The notes below the pieces were generated by a model. That model saw only the letters and a list, made by a program, of their open reading frames with translations. It was not told where the DNA came from and ran no database searches. Position numbers and translations under genes: made by a program. Positions 21,737 to 30,973 of a DNA stretch of 64,000 nt are shown piece after piece (positions within the stretch are counted from its first letter, which is position 1; the number at the start of each line of letters is the position of its first letter). The stretch comes from Kitagawia praeruptora (taxonomy: Eukaryota > Streptophyta > Magnoliopsida > Apiales > Apiaceae), in NCBI GenBank assembly GCA_037693485.1, contig CM075348.1, positions 103,338,109 through 103,402,108 of the forward strand, read 5' to 3'.

Positions 21737-22891
21737 CTGGCACAGAAGTCAGAAAACAAGAAAAGCAACACTACCAAGCAATGAAACAACTTCATCTTAA
21801 CCAACAAACCAAGCACTTACAACTTCATCTTAAAGTACAGATATACACAGATCATACACTATGCAAAGAAAATCTAAAGAAAAGGCTACTGAAATTTAAA
21901 TCCTAAAACCAAAAATGGTTGAAAATAATATGGTAATTTAATAAGGTTGATTGGTTTCCACTATGATATGGAAAGAAACACTTGTTGAATTAGAACTGAT
22001 TTCTTTCTATGCAAGTTTATTAATTAAGGGAAAGAACATAGTTACATTCCTTTTAATCCATGTTGTTGTACCATCTACTTGCATTTCTTTAAACCAGGGA
22101 TTACCCTCATTTGCACTAATATTTGGTTCACCGATCGTCTAGCTTTGTTATGTTCTACATATAGTTAGAAATATTACTACGTTTTAGTTTTAACATCATG
22201 CGTGATAGCACACGTTTCTAACAACATTTCAAGTAATAACTTTTATACTCAAGTAATAGTATACTAGATAGTGATAAATAACAAAGTGGAATTTTGTTTT
22301 TAAATTATCATAGCCAGGGCCAATCAACTTCAAAACTAATTTTTCTTTAATCCATAATGTACTTTGGACCTTGTTCAACTAATCAAAGATATAAAAATGG
22401 GTGTAATAAGATTCTTCTTGGTCCTTTCCTTCAAGCATGAAATGTTATTATCTTCTGCCTGTGCTTAATTTCTTGCTATTGCTAACTTAAGAATCATGTA
22501 AAATTCGGAAAAACTTAAAATCATGGACAGGCTTAGACATGCTTGACCGTGAATAGACTATCATGGATTGCAAGGGTTGCCTGCTATAAATAACAAATAT
22601 TTAGCATATTAATAGCTAGAACAGAACAATTGATGTAGAATAATACGACTTATAGATTACAATAGGAAAATTATGAGGGGACATTAGATTGGTTGAATTC
22701 CATTTGGACGTATTAATATTGACTCAAATTCCCTTTAAAATTGAGAAGGAATCATAACAAATAAAATTGTGTATAGGTGATGTTTGGCCCCTTATAAGTT
22801 ACTTATAGATTGAAAATACAAGTTATAGCTAAATTAACATCACAGAAAGCATCCACAATAAACTAACTAGTATGACCAATAAAGTAACTAC
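21737..22891. other. AT-rich DNA, nothing recognised
   Basis: I see no tail, terminal repeat or exon here beyond short chance frames. It lies between the neprosin-like exon and the UPF1-like exons and could be intron or filler inside a larger transposon. Confidence 0.5.
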
Positions 22892-23520
22892 CTGACTTGC
22901 GCGAAGCTCAAGGGCCACCTCCTCTTGTGCTGTTAACTTTACCTGTAAAAAACAGAGACCAGGCGTTAATATTTTTTAGACAAAAAAGTAGTTTAGTACT
23001 TCGATATAATTCTAACCGAAAAGGAGGCCCAAACCTACTTCAGAGATATCATTACTATAACTTATCTCTAAACCATGTAAAGCATAATCCTCATTTTTAT
23101 GATGTAATATACAGACAACTAGAAAATTAAACTAACATCTTGAAATAAAGAGATACAGGAACAAGAAGTTCAAATAACAGAACTTACCACATGACCCACA
23201 GACTGCCAAACTGGATGAGCTACATAACCTGTATAACGCAGCCGTAACTCATCACCAAGGACAAGGCGCAATTCAATATCTTCCTATAGTGTTTTTATAT
23301 AAAAAAAAGAATAAGAAATGTTATAATCTTAGGGAAAACTAACCAGCAAAGAATAGATTTTGATACAAACACAGATACACTGCATTAAAAAAAATCCCTG
23401 GCACTAATATATAAACCAAAGCAATAACGGAGTTTATCTTTGGAATTACAAAATACGCTACACGTTTCTTATTGAAACCGATATCGCATAAATAGGATAA
23501 AGAGGGATAAACAATGAACT
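22892..23520 (-). pseudogene. UPF1: UPF1 (nonsense-mediated decay helicase) gene fragment, three exon remnants
   Basis: Minus strand, in gene order: (1) near 23440-23490, D-I-G-F-N-K-K-R-V-A-Y-F-V-I-P-K, without clean splice sites; (2) 23283-23188, between TATAG and GTAAGT, reading E-L-R-L-V-L-G-D-E-L-R-L-R-Y then H-P-V-W-Q-S-V-G-H-V; (3) 22942-22892, between TTTTTTACAG and GTAGTT, reading V-K-L-T-A-Q-E-E-V-A-L-E-L-R-A-S-Q. These are consecutive pieces of the 1B/stalk region of plant UPF1, ahead of the helicase core. The start, the helicase motifs and the C-terminus are missing, so this is a fragment, perhaps captured by the transposon ending at 24556. Confidence 0.82.
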
Positions 23521-24409
23521 TGACCTCACAACACCGTAGAAGATAGTGATTTTTTTGAGAATCCACTAAACCAAAGCCCCAAATTCGAAGCCCCAACCGA
23601 AGAATCCCTGAAATCGAAAAGAGAGATCAATTAGTCAAAGTTTAAGCCTAATTAGTGAAGAAATCGAATTAATTGAACTCAAAACAAAGAACCCTAATTT
23701 GAAAAAGCCCCAATTTAAAGAAGTTTAAGCCTCAAATTGAAGGCCCAATCAATTGAGAAACCCTAAATTGAACCTAAATACGAAATAATATGAAGAAAAT
23801 TACAGAGAAATTGAGGGAGAGAGAGGGAGAGAGTTTTACGAGAGAGGGTAGAGGAGAGAGAGGGAGAGCGAGAGAATAAGAATGTTCAAACTGAAAATTT
23901 ATTTTTAGTTAAGGCGGCTGGTTTTTGCCGCTTACAAATTTCACCAAACTACATTCATTCAATTCTATTTAATTTTTTTGACAAAAGCGTGCATTCAATA
24001 TTATTATAAATACACATTTAGTAATTTTTGATTTTTTTTCAGAATTTTTCATTTTAAATTTAATAAATAAATAAAACCTGAAAAAATAATAAATAAATAT
24101 TCTTAAATATAATCTAGCAACATCCATGAAAAGATGTTCCGATTTTTTTTTTCAAATATCCATTTTACATTTGATAAATATATAGAAGTTAAAAATAGTA
24201 ATAATTAAATACCTTGATATTTAAAAATAATTGAGACGTGTGAAAATAATTGAGATTTGAGAGTGAAATATTTGACATGACTAACCTAATTAATTGAGTG
24301 AGAGAGTCGGGTTACTTTGAGAGTGGTGGGTTATTTCAGAGGCGGGTTATTGAATTATTTGGAATTAACCGCTCAATATTTTGGACAAAAAATTAAGATG
24401 CCGCTCAAA

Positions 24410-24556
24410 TACAAGTTCACCTATTTTTTTCCACTTTTGGTAACACTTTTTTTAAAGATCAATGGTAACACCAATTTTGGTGTTACCATAGATATCGATT
24501 TATGGCTATGGTAACACCGGTTACTACCGTTGTTAAAACCCATATATGGTGTAGTG
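24410..24556. mobile_element. Right terminus of a CACTA (EnSpm) DNA transposon
   Basis: Read on the minus strand, the sequence begins CACTACACCATATATGGG at 24556 and is followed by clustered GGTGTTACC/GGTAACACC motifs (24439-24515), including an inverted pair at about 24472-24490. CACTA elements have a CACTA terminus and subterminal arrays of short motifs in both directions. The left terminus is not identified, so its extent is unknown; it may include the gene fragments at 21645-23520. Confidence 0.6.
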
Positions 24557-24953
24557 TCAGTAAAATGACCATAGAGCCTTCGTTTCTCATCCAAATCTTG
24601 CGTTCTATAGCTTTTTGGAAAGGTATTGAGATGCTCTACAACTCTTCTTTAGAAGCCTTGTCCAGGAAAGCAAGGTAAGGACCTTGTTTCTCCAGTTCTT
24701 GCAGCTGGGGTGTAGTAACTCCAAAAATTTCTAAGTTGTGTTCTTGATATTCTTGTTAGTTTAAGATTTATTAAAGATAGATCAAGCTTCTCCAAGGATT
24801 ACAAAGCTCATAAAAGGTCACTAGAGACTCAAGGAAGGTATAAATATCTCTCAACCCTTAGCCATGACAAGTTTATAGTTTATATTGTTAGATCTATAAT
24901 TATTGGAGTGAATCTTGATGGTTTGAACTTTAGATGATGAGATCTTGAAGATA
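24557..24953. other. Non-coding DNA between the CACTA end and E5
   Basis: No supported gene. It resumes after E5 at 28183. The first three bases (TCA) could be the 3-bp CACTA target duplication, but the matching left copy is not identified. Confidence 0.45.
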
Positions 24954-25137
24954 TTTTTTTTTTTTTTGCTAATTAAAATTTTATACCCAAAGGAACAACT
25001 GATACAATTCTGGGGGCATACCCCGCGAAATCAACCAAAACATTACAAACAAATCAACAACAAGCAACAAAGTGCTTCAACATAGAAGGAGCTAGATAAC
25101 CTAAAGGAACTAGCTTAAAACCAAGGTCATAACTCGC

Positions 25138-25741
25138 CTAGAAACAATTTAAATCTAATGGGCATTGACCCATCCTCTTGCAATGACCATTCCATCTCTT
25201 CCTTGGCCTGGTCCACATGGTTGGCACAGAAGACTCGAAAATAACATGGTACATGAAGTACCAGTTCATGCTATACCACATAGCATTGCACAATACGTGC
25301 CCAAACAAAATGTATCCCACCATACGCACTTGGTAGCTGCTATGACGAGCACACTGATGAACACACTTTCCTGAAACCAAGTCTTCCAGGCTTACAATTG
25401 CAGCCATATATAGTACCAACTGCTGAAAAAGACCAGCAGTAGCATCACCCTTGTTATGGAAATCATCAACCATAGCTGCCTTTGAGGACTTATCCTGAGC
25501 CTTTCCCACATCAGCCTTGGGCAAACCAGCATCGTGAATCACTCCAACTAGCCATGGTCGAAGAGAGACATCTTGAAAGCAGCAAACAATTTTAATGCAT
25601 AACGCATCAAATACATTAGAAATGCATATAGCATTCCCAGCTATCATGTTCTTGGTTGCATCAAGACCAGCTTCTACCTGTTCCATAGAGTGGCTATGCC
25701 CCTTTTCCAAGTACCCACCAGGTCTAGTAAGCCCCACTTGA
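25138..25741 (-). pseudogene. E5 ORF, C-terminal part (module B type)
   Basis: The frame enters at 28172, reads V-R-V-A-I-G-H-W-Q and A-A-G-F-I-L-A-C-I-I-Y-D-A-G, crosses the E6 insertion, and continues to a stop at 25138, ending W-N-G-H-C-K-R-M-G. It is hydrophobic with many Cys, Met and Trp. The basic W/R-rich C-terminus resembles that of E6 (P-C-R-T-R-K-G-W). No known domain is recognised. The Met at 25737 is internal because the 5' end is truncated. Confidence 0.55.
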
Positions 25742-25972
25742 TTTATCCCTCTACATTTCTTTTTTTTTTTTTTTTTTTTTGCTAATTAAAATTTTTATAC
25801 CAAAAGGAACAACTATTACAATTCTAGGGGCATACCCCGCGAATTTAACAAAATGCCATTAGGGGCATACCCCACGAAAGAAACCATCAACAGAAATTAG
25901 TCTAAAATAGACAACAACAGAGCAACTAAGCAGGAAGCTAGATAAACTAACTTAACTAGCTTAAACTGAAGG

Positions 25973-26574
25973 TCATATCTTGCCTAAAAAACTAGGAAAA
26001 TATACCAAACCGGCATCCCATCCCTTCCTTGTCCTGCAAGGCCATTCTGTTGGCACCAGGAGAACCCCCTCATGCGTAGTAAGCATTCCAACCCCCTTGT
26101 TCAGATCCATCAAGTAATTACCAGCAACGAAACCTGGTCCACATGAATGACTAATTTCGTTCATCATAAGGTTATGATCAAGCCTGTAGTTGATTAGACC
26201 ACTTATCTCATCGCAGATATCAATTAAATGACCCTGGGAAATTAAGTCCATGTCAAGCACTTGAAAGAGCATAGATGACACACCCATGGTGGTGCAAGCT
26301 GTCGAACGCATTAAGATAAACTCAAGAGTAATCCTACTAGTAGGACGCAGATTTCGAGTCCATGCAAGCAACAGGTTAGGACATAGGTCCAGCATCATAC
26401 ATCCATCTTGGTTCATCAACCAAGTGGTGTACCCATCTTCTATGGCCCTGATGTAAAACACCGATTCCATCCCATAATGGACGAACTCATCTCCGTCCCT
26501 CCACACATCTTTTGAACCTTCAACATCAAGGACCACCGAAGGCCTCACCCCTTCTAGTACAACTTCCAGGACTT
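25973..26574 (-). pseudogene. E6 ORF part 2 after frameshift
   Basis: This continues the E6 protein in a shifted frame (H-S-E-V-L-E-V-V-L-E at the junction) to a stop at 25973. Its end, P-C-R-T-R-K-G-W-D, is basic and Trp-containing like E5's. No known domain. Confidence 0.6.
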
Positions 26575-27881
26575 CAGAATGAAGTTTTCCACATATCTAT
26601 ATTCACGAGACCTTTATTAAAAAGACCACCCAACATTGGTACACCACTGCTCGACTTTGATACAACAACAAGGCAAGTAGGCATAGCATCAATCAGAATG
26701 TGTTCAACCGAACACCCAAACTTCCAGCCAACATCTTCCTGGCCCATACCCGAAGTCGCGGCACCAACGAATCGCTGGGCTGATGAATCATTTCCTTCAA
26801 CTGAATCAACATGATTCAAATTTGTATCAATGTCACATAGCAAATTGCTTCCAGGCAGAGAGTACACACATCTTGTATGTCGCAGGAACTTCCCAACAAA
26901 AAGTTGGCCTTCAGACTCAGAATAGGTCCCATGAAAAGGCCCTTTCAAAGCATATTCAAGAGCAAGATTGACCCTTCCCTTGTCCATCTTGAACTCCTCA
27001 CCATAAGTATGTGGTACTCCCTGCAGCTTTCCATCGAATAATTGAAAGACAATGCTCAGTCCGCCAGCCTTCCATACACTGATCAGTGCATCATTCATTA
27101 CCAACGTCTTGAAAAAACTCTTATAGATAGGAGAGAGATATGGTGAAAGCACCTCCACACAATTCTCATCCTCTTCATAAATATCATAGGCAGCTAGCTC
27201 AATGGAATCTAAGCTAGAGTCCTCCCTCATATCTGCCACCAAAATAGCGAGAGTTCTTTGAGGCGTTCCATCAAACACTTCAACATCCCAAATCAATGAA
27301 TCCCAAATGAGACCCAGGACAAAGCCATCTTCCACATCGTGATTTAAATCTGTCTTATCCGAGAAACTCGGGGGGACAGAATCACCGAAAACATGGAGTT
27401 TTCCATCAGTGATATCAGACTGGAAAACACCAACATTATAGTAGTGTGTTTTAACACCCACTATCAATTCCAACCAAGCATCACAGTACAGTGCCATGCC
27501 GGGTGAGGAAATAACTTCAAAGAAATCAAATTGTTGGTGGGAAAGGACACCTCCAGTTAAATCTACCATCCCAGAGATAAATTCCTTAACCAAAGAACTT
27601 CCCCAAAGTAGAAATCTCGTACGGTTTGGTGCAGGAGCAACATCAGCACAAAGCCGAGGTCCAAACTCTGACCATTCCCAACGTACCTTGGTGCAAACAC
27701 CACCACGATGAAAAATGCCAGCAACTATAGTAAGATCTGGCCAATCGACCCTCATAACCTTCCCATCTGTAAGGATGAGATTCTCCGACTTCCGACCAAG
27801 ATCTACAAACACTAAGATCTCATTTATACAAAACCCATGTGAAATGCAATCTAGAAACCCCTTCGAAAGCATTAAAAACAA
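26574..27881 (-). CDS. E6 ORF part 1, 435 codons (module B), unrecognised
   Basis: It starts at the first ATG after the leader box (27881) and stays open for 435 codons. Composition is mixed hydrophobic and acidic with several D-G-K-L/D-G-K-V turns, suggesting a beta-rich fold; this is inference. No signal peptide, no catalytic motif, no zinc finger. A one-base shift at about 26575 joins it to the frame at 25973-26574, so the ancestral protein was about 630 residues. Alternative: two separate ORFs, less likely because the second lacks its own leader. Confidence 0.6.
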   Translation of the reverse strand: MFLMLSKGFLDCISHGFCINEILVFVDLGRKSENLILTDGKVMRVDWPDLTIVAGIFHRGGVCTKVRWEWSEFGPRLCADVAPAPNRTRFLLWGSSLVKEFISGMVDLTGGVLSHQQFDFFEVISSPGMALYCDAWLELIVGVKTHYYNVGVFQSDITDGKLHVFGDSVPPSFSDKTDLNHDVEDGFVLGLIWDSLIWDVEVFDGTPQRTLAILVADMREDSSLDSIELAAYDIYEEDENCVEVLSPYLSPIYKSFFKTLVMNDALISVWKAGGLSIVFQLFDGKLQGVPHTYGEEFKMDKGRVNLALEYALKGPFHGTYSESEGQLFVGKFLRHTRCVYSLPGSNLLCDIDTNLNHVDSVEGNDSSAQRFVGAATSGMGQEDVGWKFGCSVEHILIDAMPTCLVVVSKSSSGVPMLGGLFNKGLVNIDMWKTSF

Positions 27882-28182
27882 ACTAGAAATATAATATCTA
27901 TAAGAAATATAGTGTTTTAGGTGAGGGATCAGAAGAAGAATATGGATTAATGAAGGAATAATTGTGGATTTGGTGGAGAAAAGGTGTAGAAAAGGGTTAG
28001 GATTGATGGCGGCTAGGGTTAGTTGGTAGAGAGAAAACCGACTCTCATTTTATCCCTCTACATTTCCCAGCATCATAGATGATACAAGCTAAAATAAAAC
28101 CAGCTGCTGTATGACCCTCACAGCCCCCAACTCTCATTTGCCAGTGTCCTATTGCAACACGAACATCATCATTTGAAGATAT

Positions 28183-29022
28183 ATGCTTGTTGTTGTGATT
28201 GTAAGGCATGTGCTAGAGTATGTAGTCTCATGTATGTAGTCTCATGTATGGTATAGAGATGAGTCTTGGTGGATTTAATGGTTGTAAAGAGAGTATTGTG
28301 TTATTGTGAAGTGTTAAAGTTGAAAAGGTGCTTGTTGTAAATTTTGGGAACATAGTCTGTCTTTTAAGAGGGATTCGGACCTCAAGATGTTGTCTCCTTA
28401 GGACCTAATTCATATGGTTAGAAAGCTATTTTCATGTAGTTTCCAGGCATATAAGGTTCATACCTAGGTGATGTATAGTTTTTGAGTTATGACCCGATTA
28501 GTGGGGAGTGGTCCTGAGATCCGGACTGCACTGAATGGTCAACTTGTGAACCACCTTTGGACCCTTACAAATTATGTCAACACTATGTCATTTTGAGAAT
28601 AGCAAGATATTACAATATTAAATCCTGCCCAAAAAGAATTGGATTAAAATTTATATTTTTCAATTTTACAAAAATGTTAGAGTGAAGTGCGCGCAAGTGA
28701 AAAATCATGTGAGGAGTTTGTTTAACATAGTTTTAAGGATACGTAGTTATGTTTCGAGTTTGGTAACTAATTCGAGTCGGATAAGTAACGAGTGTAATTT
28801 GGTGATGACATGGACATATAGGAGGGTTAGTGTGTCGAATGGTGGAGTCGTAAGTTAGTGTGGTATTCTTTAAAACATTGTGATTAAGTGGTGTTGTTGA
28901 GATACTAACGAGCGAATGTTGGATATGTATAGATCTTCGTTCCACTTCGCGAGCCCGACCACCCCAACCTCACCAAGGCAAGTTTTCCAACCCTAAGTAT
29001 TTATTTTCAAAAGATTATATTC
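28183..29022. other. Non-coding DNA between E5 and E7
   Basis: AT-rich with a short tandem duplication of ATGTAGTCTC near 28220-28245. No supported ORF, exon or terminal repeat. It may be the internal or long-terminal-repeat part of an old retroelement, but I see no defining end. Confidence 0.45.
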
Positions 29023-30195
29023 TTTTTTTTTTGCTAATTAAAATTTTTATACCAAAAGGAACATCATAAAAACATATATCTAGGGGCATACCCCGCGATA
29101 TCAACGATTAAACATTACAGACAGAAATAGTCCAACCAGAACCACAACATAAACTAAACACAAGCTACATCAAAGAGGATCGAAAACCATAATCTGAAAT
29201 CATGGGGGTCGAGAATGACCTCCCCTACTAGTACGCCACTTCCGAATCTCAGATTTCTTGAACCGAACCTTGGTTGTATCAGTAGATGGAACCAAAGTCT
29301 CATTTGGGAGAGGGGATCCCGAGACATTCCCAGGCGAGAGGGCAAGGTCTTCCACAGGCATAATACAAGCGCCTTTAGTAGTTGCATCCAAACTGTGTTC
29401 CTTATTCCCATTGCCTTTAGATCCCTTGTCATTAAGCAATGCCTCCACCTGCTCATGGCTAGAGTGCCCTCCCGTAGGAGAAATAGGAGCACCAAGCCCA
29501 TTGCTAATAATAAAATCCTGAAGCTGCAAAGCGCAACTTACCGAAATTGCAAGCTCCTTAGTTGCCCTGCAAAAAAACTTCCCAGAAGCATCTCTGAATG
29601 GGTCACCATCACTTATCTCCACAAGATCAGACACTTTAGGAATAGAGAACCCATTTGACCGAATATGGTTTTTAAGCATTTCAACATGAAATAGAGTCTC
29701 AATCAATAACTCCCGAACACCATCCTGGTATTCCTCCGAACGGATCTCAGCATAAGCATTGTCAGACCTCAAACTCCCACCATCCTCCACTACACCAAAT
29801 CGATGGGCATTATCCAACTTCTCTTCCATCTTTTCCCCAGTCATTTTAAGACTATCGACAATGACCCCAGCCTTTGTCAGTCCTCTAGATGGACACGAAT
29901 GGTCAATCACAATAACCTGGGTCATATCGTTCCCATCCTTTACTTGACTCATAACATCAGCAACATTAGTACTATTACAACTCTTAACGATTCCAGAACT
30001 AACCTCCAAATCCATAATACCTTCCCTGACCACATTCACCATGGGATTAAGCCCATTACACACAGAATTATCATGTTTCCTAACAGAGTAACAAAACTTA
30101 CTCTCCCCTCTTTGGATATGGCATGAGCTACGAGTCCTGGAGGCAATCCCAGTGGGAGCTTCCTTTTCCTTTATGCTTACCTTTCGCCCATGCAA
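29023..30195 (-). mobile_element. E7: 5'-truncated module A LINE-tailed element
   Basis: The tail starts at 29023 (poly-T, AT box, hairpin box near 29084). The 5' junction is at about 30195, without the leader. Flanks TATTTATTTTCAAAAG (before) and GTTTACTTTTCAAAAC (after) are similar but not identical, consistent with an aged target duplication. Confidence 0.8.
29200..30195 (-). CDS. E7 ORF, 331 codons (module A helical domain, RGGHS end)
   Basis: This is the longest unbroken module A frame lacking the KRVSF start, which was lost by truncation, so its Met at 30195 may be internal. Residues about 155-245 carry E-E-Y-Q-D-G-V-R-E-L-L-I-E-T-L-F-H, N-H-I-R-S-N-G-F-S-I-P, D-P-F-R-D-A-S-G-K-F and L-Q-D-F-I-I-S-N-G-L-G-A-P, all shared with E4 and E3. 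The C-terminus is K-S-E-I-R-K-W-R-T-S-R-G-G-H-S-R-P-P, shared with E4 and E11. It is mostly charged and helical and looks soluble. No known domain, and no enzymatic residues that I can see. Whether it is translated is unknown. Confidence 0.6.
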   Translation of the reverse strand: MHGRKVSIKEKEAPTGIASRTRSSCHIQRGESKFCYSVRKHDNSVCNGLNPMVNVVREGIMDLEVSSGIVKSCNSTNVADVMSQVKDGNDMTQVIVIDHSCPSRGLTKAGVIVDSLKMTGEKMEEKLDNAHRFGVVEDGGSLRSDNAYAEIRSEEYQDGVRELLIETLFHVEMLKNHIRSNGFSIPKVSDLVEISDGDPFRDASGKFFCRATKELAISVSCALQLQDFIISNGLGAPISPTGGHSSHEQVEALLNDKGSKGNGNKEHSLDATTKGACIMPVEDLALSPGNVSGSPLPNETLVPSTDTTKVRFKKSEIRKWRTSRGGHSRPP

Positions 30196-30462
30196 GTTTA
30201 CTTTTCAAAACTTATATATAAAGATTTTCACTATTGTGTTTGTAACTTCCAAACGTATTATATGCTTATGCCTTACGAGATTATGTTGAAGTTTGAGATA
30301 TATGCGTATGTGTTTGTACAGCCTTGAACTTAGAATGAAAGTGTTTTTCGTCGAACAACGACTCTAGCAATAGAGGTCGTAGCGGTCCAAATATACTATT
30401 GACCGGGGAGCGGTATATTATTGTATCGTGATTAAATTGCGAAAACCCGAAGAGTAATTCGG
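30196..30462. other. Non-coding DNA between E7 and L4
   Basis: No gene supported. A chance R-V-S-F in a minus-strand frame near 30490 is not part of an element ORF. Confidence 0.5.
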
Positions 30463-30970
30463 GAGGTGAAGAATAAAAGGAAACCCGTTGCCTCCCCCAG
30501 TCTTTCGACGGGCACCCCGTCACTACAGAGTTTCAAAAATGTGGTGGTGGATGAGGTTGATCTTAAGAAGAATAAAAAGAGAGGTGTGTCTAAGGGAATC
30601 AAGAGGGCGAAGTGGGGGTCTGGGGGCCCTCCTTCGAGATCTTAGCTCAGTTTCAATGACTGTTTTTTGCTCTTACAACGTCCGTGGCCTTAACAATAAA
30701 GTTGATTTTGTCAAGGACTTCATTTTGTCAAAGAAGCTATCCTTGATTAGCATTTTGGAAACTCATGTGCAAAAGGACGTTGCTAAGATTATCTCTAAGG
30801 AGATTCACCCAATTTTTAAATGGTGTTTTAACTATGAGCACCATTCGGGTGGCCAAATATGGCTTGGGTGGAACCCAGATTTTTGGAAAGTCACGGCCAT
30901 TGCTTCTACAGCTCAGCATATTACTTGCGTGATCTCCTCTATCCCATCGAATTTCAGTTTTGTTGCCTCG
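30463..30970 (+). pseudogene. L4 ORF1 C-terminus and ORF2 endonuclease N-terminus
   Basis: ORF1 ends in a basic tail (K-R-A-K-W-G-S-G-G-P-P-S-R-S) at about 30644. ORF2 begins at the ATG at 30656 (M-T-V-F-C-S-Y-N-V-R-G-L-N-N-K), so the two ORFs are separated by only a few bases as in L5. The endonuclease reads through E-T-H and W-L-G-W-N-P to the E8 insertion at F-V-A-S-F. It continues at 33727-33841 with one visible break and ends at G-D-F-N-T. Confidence 0.83.
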
Positions 30971-30973
30971 TTT

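Larger units (their letters stand above)
25760..28048 (-). mobile_element. E6: complete non-autonomous LINE-tailed element, module B, with two hairpin boxes
   Basis: An 18-bp duplication, TTTATCCCTCTACATTTC (25742-25759 and 28049-28066), flanks it. It has the shared leader at its 5' end (28048 downwards: GAGAGTCGG, CT-rich, GCCGCC, TAAAACACTATATTTCTT) and the LINE tail at 25760. The hairpin box occurs twice (near 25828 and 25862), as in the insertion at 1221-1431. Same orientation as its host E5. Confidence 0.93.
24954..28172 (-). mobile_element. E5: 5'-truncated module B LINE-tailed element, split by E6
   Basis: The tail (poly-T, GCTAATTAAAATTTTATACC, hairpin box near 25015) starts at 24954. 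A 10-bp duplication TTGAAGATAT (24944-24953 and 28173-28182) flanks the pair. E6 (25760-28048) is nested inside. Removing E6 joins 28172-28067 to 25759-25138 in one open frame. Confidence 0.88.

Noticed and set aside
25165..25374. Plus-strand frames inside module B ORFs
   Set aside because: Antisense shadows of the element ORFs with no leader, codon or homology support.
30281..30523. A minus-strand frame containing Q-R-V-S-F near 30490
   Set aside because: It lies partly in non-coding DNA and partly across the antisense of LINE ORF1, has no leader or tail, and the motif is in the wrong context; chance.
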